From Thermoanaerobaculum sp. (GTDB taxonomy: Bacteria; Acidobacteriota; Thermoanaerobaculia; Multivoradales; UBA5704), in assembly GCA_021154885.1 (NCBI GenBank), contig JAJKHS010000043.1, positions 1 through 50,416 on the forward strand: a stretch of DNA of 50,416 bases. Reading direction: 5' to 3'. Every line of letters starts with the position of its first letter. The stretch's first letter is position 1. The notes under the pieces were generated by a model. The model saw only the letters and a program-made list of their open reading frames with translations, did not search any database and was not told the origin of the DNA. Shown piece after piece: positions 17,144 to 22,911 of this stretch. The position numbers were made by a program, and so were the translations under genes.

Positions 17144-17327
17144 GCCCGCCTGGGGGGAGCCTCTCCGTCCGAGGGGGAGCGTCTCCCGTGAGCGGGGCGA
17201 GGCCTCTCCCGGCTGGGGCTGGGAGACCTGGCGCGCCGGGGACGTGCGGGTGGTGCCGGCGGAGGAGCTGCGGCAGGCGTTCCCCGGCGCGCCGGTGCGC
17301 GAAAAGGATCCTGTTCCCATGCCCTGA
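17142..17327 (+). pseudogene. Coding-like remnant after the HEAT-repeat gene
   Basis: From 17142 a frame shifted +1 relative to the HEAT gene runs 61 codons to TGA at 17325-17327. Nearly all third positions are G or C, and the end reads WETWRAGDVRVVPAEELRQA, which looks like real protein. There is no start codon or SD for it. It may be the original C-terminus displaced by an indel at the stop codon, or debris of another gene. It fills most of the gap before the antitoxin gene. Confidence 0.35.
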
Positions 17328-17358
17328 TCTGGTGTAGACTTGTTCGTGGAGGTGCAAG

Positions 17359-17637
17359 GTGACCTACACGGTTGAAGAGCTACGGGAGAAGCTGGACGAG
17401 ATCCTGCAGCAGGTCCGTGCCGGCGAGTGCGTCGAGATCCTGGAGAACGGCCAGGAGATCGCGAGGATTCAGGGTGTCCGGAGCCAGGCTGCCGGGAACG
17501 GGGACTCTCTGGAGGAAAGGCTGCGCCAGCTCGAAGAGGAAGGGATCATCATCTCTCCTTCTGAGCCTCGCGGTGAGTTGGTACCTTTGATCGACGCCCC
17601 GGGTACCTTGGCGGAATTCCTGGAATCGCGCCAGTGA
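17359..17637 (+). CDS. Type II antitoxin, Phd/YefM-like (VapB role)
   Basis: The 92-residue protein begins MTYTVEELREKLDEILQQVR from a GTG with ggagg 6 nt upstream. The N-terminal part resembles the Phd/YefM DNA-binding fold (ENGQEIARI is the typical turn of that family). The C-terminal half is acidic and probably disordered, serving to wrap the toxin. The stop overlaps the toxin's GTG start (GTGA), so translation is coupled. As in related modules, it likely represses its own promoter; TAGACT at 17335-17340 is a candidate -10. The pairing with a PIN toxin makes this assignment firm even though the antitoxin sequence is divergent. Confidence 0.8.
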   Translation: MTYTVEELREKLDEILQQVRAGECVEILENGQEIARIQGVRSQAAGNGDSLEERLRQLEEEGIIISPSEPRGELVPLIDAPGTLAEFLESRQ

Positions 17638-18023
17638 GCGCTGCGTACGTCGACAGTTCCTGCTTCGTGTCGATCACGACCAACGAGCCAGGTCATCGGG
17701 ACGTGAGGGAGCGTCTGGACAGATTCGGCAAGCTGTTCTCCTCTTCGCTGCTCGAAGCTGAGCTCAGATCAACCCTGGCGCGTAAAGGTGTAACCGCGAG
17801 AATTGGCAATATCTGGGCCTGGGTGACCTGGGTCATTCCACACCGCCGCCTCACTCCAGAAATTGATCGGGTGCTCGGAGCAGGGTCGCCTCGCGGCTCG
17901 GATCTATGGCATCTCGCCAGTGCCGCATTCGCGCGCGAGCGGGTTGGCGAAGATCTGTTCTTCCTGACGCTCGACGGCAACCAGGCCGACATCGCTCGCG
18001 CGCTGGGCTTTCGCTGTCTCTAG
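17634..18023 (+). CDS. vapC: PIN-domain ribonuclease toxin (VapC family)
   Basis: The 129-residue toxin is predicted to cleave RNA with Mg2+ bound by four acidic residues. These are D7 in AYVDSS, E43 (or E41) in LLEAELRS, D90 in GSDLWHLASA and D114 in TLDGNQ. The order and spacing match VapC proteins, and all four are intact, so the toxin should be active when free of antitoxin. It starts at GTG 17634, overlapping the antitoxin stop by 4 bp. The gene ends 42 bp before the asparaginase-like gene, which is probably transcribed separately. Confidence 0.87.
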   Translation: MSAAYVDSSCFVSITTNEPGHRDVRERLDRFGKLFSSSLLEAELRSTLARKGVTARIGNIWAWVTWVIPHRRLTPEIDRVLGAGSPRGSDLWHLASAAFARERVGEDLFFLTLDGNQADIARALGFRCL

Positions 18024-18065
18024 CCCCCTCCCCGCAACCCCGCCGGGCGAGATAGAGTCCCCCCC

Positions 18066-18581
18066 GTGCGCAAGATCACTCTCATCACCACCGGCGGCAC
18101 CATCGAGAAGACGTATGACGAGCACACGGGCGAGCTGGCCAACCGGCAGTCCATCGTGCGGCGGATGCTGGCCGAGCTGCGGCTCGAGGAGACGGAGGTC
18201 AACGTCTTCGAGCTGATGAGCAAGGACAGCCTGGAGATGACCGACGCGGACCGCGTGCGTATCCTGGAGGCCGCCCGGGCCACCGGCGCCTGCGAGGAGG
18301 GCGCGACCACCGGCATCGTCGTCCTCCACGGCACGGACACCCTGCCCGTCACGGGAGAGTACCTCTGCGAGAAGCTTGCGGGTCCGCGGGTGCCCGTGGT
18401 CCTGACCGGCGCCATGCGGCCCTTCGAGATGAAGCAGTCCGACGCCTTCCAGAACCTCACCGAGGCCATCTTCGCGACCGGCGTCCTGCCGCCCGGCGTC
18501 TATTGCGTGGCCCACGGGCGGGCGCTGTCCTTCCCCGGAGTGCGCAAGGACACGGAGCGCGGCACGTTCGTGAAAACCTGA
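18066..18581 (+). CDS. Short asparaginase-family protein (N-terminal domain only)
   Basis: The 171-residue protein matches the N-terminal catalytic domain of bacterial L-asparaginases. It has TTGGTIEKTYD (T8-D18; the catalytic Thr and flexible Tyr) and HGTDT (88-92, second Thr-Asp pair), followed by VLTGAMRPF. Full-length enzymes have about 330 residues with a C-terminal domain that completes the neighbouring subunit's site, which is absent here. Stand-alone versions of this length exist, so it may be a natural short form rather than a truncation. The GTG at 18066 has only a weak SD. Catalytic activity on asparagine is uncertain. Confidence 0.75.
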   Translation: MRKITLITTGGTIEKTYDEHTGELANRQSIVRRMLAELRLEETEVNVFELMSKDSLEMTDADRVRILEAARATGACEEGATTGIVVLHGTDTLPVTGEYLCEKLAGPRVPVVLTGAMRPFEMKQSDAFQNLTEAIFATGVLPPGVYCVAHGRALSFPGVRKDTERGTFVKT

Positions 18582-18604
18582 CCTGACCTCTTCCGGAGAG
18601 CCCC

Positions 18605-18964
18605 ATGGCCAACACCCTCGACGAGTTCCGCAGCTACCGCCAGCGGATGAACGACCGCATCCTGGAAGCCGAGCACCTCGGCATCAAGCGCTTCTTCAAC
18701 CTCGACACCGCCGCCTACCGCGACGGCGCCCTGGACGGCAAGACGAAGGAACTGCTCGGCCTGGCGGCTTCGGCCGTGCTGCGCTGCAACGACTGCATCG
18801 ACTACCACCTCGACCAGTGCGTCGCCGCCGGCTGGACGAACGACGAGCTCTACGATGCCCTCAACGTGGCCCTGGTAGTGGGAGGCAGCATCGTCATCCC
18901 CCATCTGCGGCACGCCTTCGACACGATCGACCAGCTTCGGGGGGAGACGGAGGCGAAGAAGTAG
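18605..18964 (+). CDS. Carboxymuconolactone decarboxylase / AhpD-like protein
   Basis: The 119-residue helical protein carries the AhpD-type redox motif: CNDC (C61, C64) followed by His68 in CIDYHLDQCV. This motif is associated with peroxidase-type thiol chemistry rather than with true carboxymuconolactone decarboxylation. The C-terminal helix with GGSIVIPHL resembles the family's hydrophobic core. ATG at 18605 follows cggagag with an appropriate spacer, and the gene lies 23 bp after the asparaginase-like gene, so the two are probably cotranscribed. The physiological partner is unknown. Confidence 0.85.
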   Translation: MANTLDEFRSYRQRMNDRILEAEHLGIKRFFNLDTAAYRDGALDGKTKELLGLAASAVLRCNDCIDYHLDQCVAAGWTNDELYDALNVALVVGGSIVIPHLRHAFDTIDQLRGETEAKK

Positions 18965-18974
18965 AGGGTTCGTC

Positions 18975-19003
18975 GTGCCAGCGCACGCCAACTGTGGCAT
19001 AAT
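18975..19003 (+). promoter_or_regulatory. Candidate promoter with extended -10 for the gene at 19046
   Basis: GTGCCA (18975-18980) and CATAAT (18998-19003) are 17 bp apart, and the -10 is preceded by TGG, giving the extended form TGGCATAAT. The start codon follows 43 nt downstream. The same nonamer lies before ppgK. Confidence 0.45.
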
Positions 19004-19045
19004 CGGGCGTGGAACGTCGCAACTTGTCCCGACAGGAGATGCCCG

Positions 19046-19306
19046 ATGCAGTGGAACGAGATCCGCGAGCGCTATCCCGGGCAGTGGCTGCTGATCGACG
19101 CGGTCGAAGCCCATTCGGCGGACAACCAGAGGATTCTGGATGACATCGCCGTGATCCAGTCTTTTCCTGACTGGGTGGCTGCCTGGAACGGCTACAAGGA
19201 ACTTCACTTCCAGAACCGCCAGCGGGAGCTGTACGTACTCCATACCGACTGGGAGAACCTTGAGATCGAGGAGGTCCAGTCTCTGGGCCTGCGCGTGGCT
19301 TCATGA
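19046..19306 (+). CDS. Small hypothetical protein, first gene of a decayed pair
   Basis: The 86-residue acidic protein (MQWNEIRERYPGQWLLIDAV) has no signal peptide or membrane segment. Its pattern, with WLLIDAVEAHS, a central YKELH and a closing HTDWENLEIEE, resembles small DUF5678-like proteins that I recall just upstream of retropepsin-like protease genes. The ATG at 19046 has gacaggag upstream. Its stop overlaps an ATG at 19303 (ATGA), implying a translationally coupled partner. That partner frame ends after 23 codons. Function is unknown. Confidence 0.65.
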   Translation: MQWNEIRERYPGQWLLIDAVEAHSADNQRILDDIAVIQSFPDWVAAWNGYKELHFQNRQRELYVLHTDWENLEIEEVQSLGLRVAS

Positions 19307-19374
19307 AGATCCGATTGCAGGGAGGTCTACCGTATCCGGAGGATGGAGTCCTACGTCCAGCAGGTGAGGGCTGA
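19303..19374 (+). pseudogene. Truncated coupled downstream gene (possible retropepsin-like remnant)
   Basis: An ATG overlapping the previous stop begins MKIRLQGGLPYP and closes after 23 codons. The opening resembles, from memory, the first residues of small clan-AA aspartic protease proteins that follow this kind of gene. No DTG active-site motif is present in any frame of the following 50 bp, and the convergent SDR gene soon begins. It therefore reads as the 5' stub of a deleted gene. Confidence 0.4.
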
Positions 19375-19425
19375 CATGCTCCTAGTCTATCGGCTCAGCA
19401 GGGGCTGGACAAGGTCGAAGGGGAG

Positions 19426-20286
19426 CTATGCCTTTCGCCGCAACCCCAGCAACTCCGCCGGCGGCTCGCCCAGGAACAGATCCCGGTGCAGCGGTTGCCC
19501 CGGCTGGACCGCGTAGCTCTCGAAATCGGTGACGCCCGACTCCCGCAGCACATCCTCGTCGATGTAGAAGTTGCCCGTGCAGCAGCGGCTGTCGCGCGTC
19601 AGGATCACGTGGGCGGCGTCGGCCACGATCTCGGGTTTGCGGCACTTCTCCGGCGGGGTGATGCCGCCCAGCATGGCGAGCGCGGCGGTGGCGATCACGG
19701 TGCGCGGCCAGAGGGCGTTGATGGCGATGCCGTCGTCCTTGAATTCCTCGGCCAGGCCCAGCACGCAGAGGCTCATCCCGTACTTGGAGATCGTGTAGGC
19801 GGTGTGCAGCCTGAACCAGCGGGGATCGAGGTTGAGCGGCGGCGAGAGGGTGAGGACGTGCGGGTTGGGCGACTTCTTCAGATGGGGGAGGCAGGCCTGC
19901 GTGCACAGGAAGGTGCCGCGGGCGTTGACCCCCCACATCAGGTCGAAGCGCTTCATCGGCGTCTCCAGCGTCCCCGTGAGGTTGATGGCGCTGGCGTTGT
20001 TGACCAGAATGTCGATGCCCCCGAAGGTCTCGACCGTCTTCGCCACGGCGGCGTAGACCTGCTCTTCGTCCCGGATGTCCACGGCCAGCGGCAGGGCCCG
20101 CCCGCCCGCCTGCTCGATCTCTGCCGCCGCCGTGTGGATCGTTCCCGGCAGCTTGGGGTGCGGCTCGGTGGTCTTGGCGGCGATGACGACGTTGGCGCCG
20201 TCGGCCGCGGCCCGCCGGGCTATGGCCAGGCCGATGCCGCGGGACGCGCCGGTGACGAACAGGGTCCTGCCCTTCAGATCAGCCAT
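19426..20286 (-). CDS. SDR-family oxidoreductase (HSDL2-like)
   Basis: The 286-residue NAD(P)-dependent short-chain dehydrogenase starts MADLKGRTLFVTGASRGIG at an ATG with aaggag upstream. Glycine-rich TGASRGIG binds the cofactor, NNASAI follows at the expected place, and the catalytic Tyr/Lys lie in YTISKYG. The usual catalytic Ser is expected in LTLSPPLNL. The longer C-terminal part with CRKPEIVADAAHVILTR and the GNFYIDEDVL motif matches the hydroxysteroid dehydrogenase-like 2 group. That group's physiological substrate is not settled. It is 47 nt from a 9-bp-period repeat and does not form a tight operon. Confidence 0.87.
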   Translation of the reverse strand: MADLKGRTLFVTGASRGIGLAIARRAAADGANVVIAAKTTEPHPKLPGTIHTAAAEIEQAGGRALPLAVDIRDEEQVYAAVAKTVETFGGIDILVNNASAINLTGTLETPMKRFDLMWGVNARGTFLCTQACLPHLKKSPNPHVLTLSPPLNLDPRWFRLHTAYTISKYGMSLCVLGLAEEFKDDGIAINALWPRTVIATAALAMLGGITPPEKCRKPEIVADAAHVILTRDSRCCTGNFYIDEDVLRESGVTDFESYAVQPGQPLHRDLFLGEPPAELLGLRRKA

Positions 20287-20329
20287 GAGATCTCCTTCAT
20301 CGCAAACAAGCCTATAGGAATTCGGTGCG

Positions 20330-20450
20330 GGAAAAGCAGGGACAGCAGGGACTTCAGGGACCGCAGGGACACGGAAACCATCGCCGAGTCTGGAGCTTTT
20401 TCGTCCCTGTAGTCCCTGTAGTCCCTGCTGTCCCTGTCTTCTCAGGCCCG
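20330..20450. repeat. Second copy of the 9-bp-period CAGGGACnn inverted repeat
   Basis: It opens with gggaaaagcagggacagcag and continues with tandem cagggac units. A T-rich centre with gctttttcgtccc follows, then four gtccctg units. The outline is the same as at 1531-1640. It lies between the aminotransferase 3' end and the SDR start on the minus strand, overlapping the last few aminotransferase codons. On either strand the arms can pair as a long hairpin. Confidence 0.6.
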
Positions 20451-21659
20451 GCCGCGGGAGTATTCGGCGAGCTTGGCGTAGGCGTCTTCCAGGACCTCCT
20501 CCTGAGGGAGGAAGACGATCCGCACGTGGTTCATGTCCGCCTGGCCGAAGCCCGAGCCGTGGACCATGACGACGCCGTACTGGAGGATCATGTCCCGCAC
20601 CAGCTCGACGTCCTCGAGGGCTCCCAGGGAGAAGCGGGGGAAGGCGTAGAAGGCGCCCCGCGGCGGCACGCAACTCCAGCCCGGAATGGCGTTGAGCCGT
20701 GCCACCGTCAGGTCGCGCCGGCGGCGGAGGATGGTGCTCACCTGCGCGAGATGGGGGTTCGGCCCTTCGAGCGCCGGCTTGATGGCCCACTGCACGGGGT
20801 GGCTGGCGCACAGCCGGGCCCGCACCAGTCTGCCCATGGCGTCGATCAGCGGCGCCAGCGTGTCCTCTGGTCCGGAGAGGATGGTCCAGCCCATGCGCAG
20901 GCCGGGGCCGAGCCACACCTTGGAGAGGCCGGCGAAAGTCGCCACCGGCACGTCGTCCCGCAGCGCGGCGGTCGACACGAAGCCCGTGTCCTCGTCGATC
21001 AGCATGCGGTCGTAGATCTCGTCGGAGAGGACCAGGAGCTGGTGCCGCGCCGCGATCTCCAGCAGCGCCTCCAGCGTCTGCCGGCCGGCCACCGACCCCG
21101 TGGGGTTGTTGGGGTTGATGACCACGATGGCCCGGGTGCCGGCGTCCACCTGCCGCTCGATGTGGGCAAGGTCGGGCTGCCAGCCGTTCGACTCGTCCAG
21201 ATCGTAGGGCACGGGCCGGCCGCCGAGCTTGGCCAGGACGGCGGAGTAGAGCGGGTAGCCGGGGCTGGGCACCAGCACCCCTTCGCCGGGCTCCAGCAGG
21301 GCGGTGAGCAGCAGCTCGATGGGCTCGGAGGCGCCGTGGCCGATGAGCACCTCGCGGATGCCGCGGATCCCCTTGCGCTCTTCGGCGTCGCGGCGGATCG
21401 CCTCCCGCGCCTCGGGGATCCCCTCGGAGGCGGAGTAGGAGGTCTTGTTGTCTCGCAACGCTTTGACGATGGCCTCGACGACCACCTCCGGCGTGCGAAA
21501 GTCGAACTGGCAGGGATCGCCGATGTTGAGACTGATGATCTTCCTGCCTGCGGCCTCGGCCTGGCGGGCGAGCGCGACGACATCCCGCACCGCATAGGTG
21601 ACGTCCTCGATCCGCCGGGCGGTGCGGATGGGAGGGAAGGCGGTGGTAATGGCGTTCAT
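20442..21659 (-). CDS. Class I/II aminotransferase (alanine aminotransferase-like)
   Basis: The 405-residue fold-type I PLP enzyme has the family landmarks NIGDPCQFDF at the substrate channel, INPNNPTGSV for cofactor contact, LSDEIYDRML with the ring-nitrogen Asp, and the Schiff-base Lys in AGLSKVWLGPGLRMGW. C-terminal SGFGQADMNHVRIVFL holds the carboxylate-binding Arg. The overall pattern is closest to AlaA/AlaC-type alanine-pyruvate aminotransferases, though closely related tyrosine/aspartate enzymes cannot be excluded. I use the ATG at 21659; a TTG at 21686 is the alternative. It lies 33 bp downstream of the aldo/keto reductase and is probably cotranscribed. Confidence 0.87.
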   Translation of the reverse strand: MNAITTAFPPIRTARRIEDVTYAVRDVVALARQAEAAGRKIISLNIGDPCQFDFRTPEVVVEAIVKALRDNKTSYSASEGIPEAREAIRRDAEERKGIRGIREVLIGHGASEPIELLLTALLEPGEGVLVPSPGYPLYSAVLAKLGGRPVPYDLDESNGWQPDLAHIERQVDAGTRAIVVINPNNPTGSVAGRQTLEALLEIAARHQLLVLSDEIYDRMLIDEDTGFVSTAALRDDVPVATFAGLSKVWLGPGLRMGWTILSGPEDTLAPLIDAMGRLVRARLCASHPVQWAIKPALEGPNPHLAQVSTILRRRRDLTVARLNAIPGWSCVPPRGAFYAFPRFSLGALEDVELVRDMILQYGVVMVHGSGFGQADMNHVRIVFLPQEEVLEDAYAKLAEYSRGRA

Positions 21660-21692
21660 GATCGATTGGCTTTCAGGGTCTCGCAAGGGCGC

Positions 21693-22691
21693 TCACAGGG
21701 CGGACGTGCCGGGCGGCACCAGCGCGTCGATGCGCGCTGCCTCCTCGTCGGTCAACTGGACGTCCACGGCGCCCAGGCTGTCCTCGAGCTGCCCCATCGT
21801 CCGCGGGCCGATGATGACAGAGGTCACCGCCGGATTGCGCAGGGCCCAGGCATTGGCGAAGCGGGCGAGCGAGACGCCCTTCTGCTCCGCCAGCGGGACG
21901 AGCTGCTCCACGACGTCGAGCCGGCGCTGGAACTTCGGGTTCTCGAGGTCGCCGATCCAGGCCGCGGCGCGCTGGCTGTCCTTGGGATTCCCCGTCTCCC
22001 GGCGGTACTTGCCCGTGAGCCAGCCACCTTCGAGCGGGCTCCAGACGATGTTGCCGAGGCCGAATTTCTGCGTCATCGGGAAGTGCTCCAGCTCCATCAC
22101 CCGGCGCAGGATGCTGTAGGGCGGCTGCAGCGAGACGAAGCGCTCCCAGCCGTGCAGCTCGCTGACCCACAGGGTCTCCACGATCTCCCAGGCCGCGAAG
22201 CGCTTCTCCCACAGCGCCTCGCCGGCGTAGTGGTTGGTGGAGAGGCCGAGGTAGCGCACCTTGCCCTGGCGCACGAGATCCGTCAGGACCGAGAGCGTCT
22301 CCTCGATCGGCGTCGTGGGGTCCGGACGGTGGATCTGGTAGAGGTCGATCACCTCCGTGCCCAGGCGGCGCAGGCTGTTCTCCACCTGCTCCTGGATGGC
22401 CTTGCGCGAGAGGCCGCGCTGGTTGGGGCCCGGCCCCACGGGTGCCCACACCTTGGTGGCGAGCACGGTCCCCTCGCGGCGGTCCTTGAGGGCCTTGCCG
22501 ACGATGACCTCCGATTCCCCCTCGGAGTAGCCGTTGGCCGTGTCGACGAAGTTGACGCCGGCATCCAGCGCGCGGTGGATGATGCGGACGCATTCGTCGT
22601 GATCCGTGTTGCCCCACTTGCCGAACATCATCGCCCCCAGGCAGAGGGGCGAGACCTTGAGGCCGGTAGGCCCTAGATTCCGGTATTCCAC
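21693..22691 (-). CDS. Aldo/keto reductase
   Basis: The 332-residue NADPH-dependent TIM-barrel reductase has the catalytic tetrad visible as D and Y in NFVDTANGYSEGESE, K in VLATKV and H in GLSTNHYAGEAL. The NADP-binding C-terminal segment is SVIIGPRTMGQLEDSLGAVD. Length and motifs are those of the AKR family that includes YajO-like and potassium-channel beta-subunit-like enzymes. The start is GTG at 22691, giving MEYRNLGPTGLKVSPLCLG. The SD is weak. It heads a two-gene unit with the aminotransferase. The carbonyl substrate is unknown. Confidence 0.88.
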   Translation of the reverse strand: MEYRNLGPTGLKVSPLCLGAMMFGKWGNTDHDECVRIIHRALDAGVNFVDTANGYSEGESEVIVGKALKDRREGTVLATKVWAPVGPGPNQRGLSRKAIQEQVENSLRRLGTEVIDLYQIHRPDPTTPIEETLSVLTDLVRQGKVRYLGLSTNHYAGEALWEKRFAAWEIVETLWVSELHGWERFVSLQPPYSILRRVMELEHFPMTQKFGLGNIVWSPLEGGWLTGKYRRETGNPKDSQRAAAWIGDLENPKFQRRLDVVEQLVPLAEQKGVSLARFANAWALRNPAVTSVIIGPRTMGQLEDSLGAVDVQLTDEEAARIDALVPPGTSAL

Positions 22692-22756
22692 GCGTTCAAC
22701 CCCCGTTTCGAAGATCCCCGCTCGCCGGCGCGGCCGGGCCTATTATGGACCACCCG

Positions 22757-22910
22757 GCCGGGCCCTCACCCCCTGACCCCCTCTCCCGCCCCCTCCCACC
22801 CCCTCACCGGGAGAGGGGGAACGCAATCCGAACCGTTCCTGCCTTTCTCCCTCTTCTCCCGGGGAGGGGGGTGGCGAGGGGGCGGGAGAAGAGGGTCGGG
22901 GTGATGAGGG
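22757..22910. repeat. Complete copy of the G/C-rich interspersed inverted repeat
   Basis: The left arm (ccctcaccccctgaccccct and on through cctcaccgggagaggggg) and the right arm (ctcttctcccggggagg through gggtcggggtgatgaggg) are imperfect reverse complements of about 55-60 bp. They are separated by roughly 30 bp of less biased sequence (aacgcaatccgaaccgttcc). It fills the gap between the EAL-protein gene 3' end and the aldo/keto reductase promoter side. It resembles the copies at both window edges and near 27990. No gene is present. Confidence 0.7.
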
Positions 22911-22911
22911 T

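Noticed and set aside
18066-18964. Asparaginase and AhpD-like genes as part of the VapBC module
   Set aside because: They are separate functional families with their own ribosome sites. Proximity alone does not support a three-component toxin system.
20325-22676. 783-codon plus-strand frame opposite aminotransferase and aldo/keto reductase genes
   Set aside because: Both genes beneath it have full catalytic motifs on the other strand. This frame has none.
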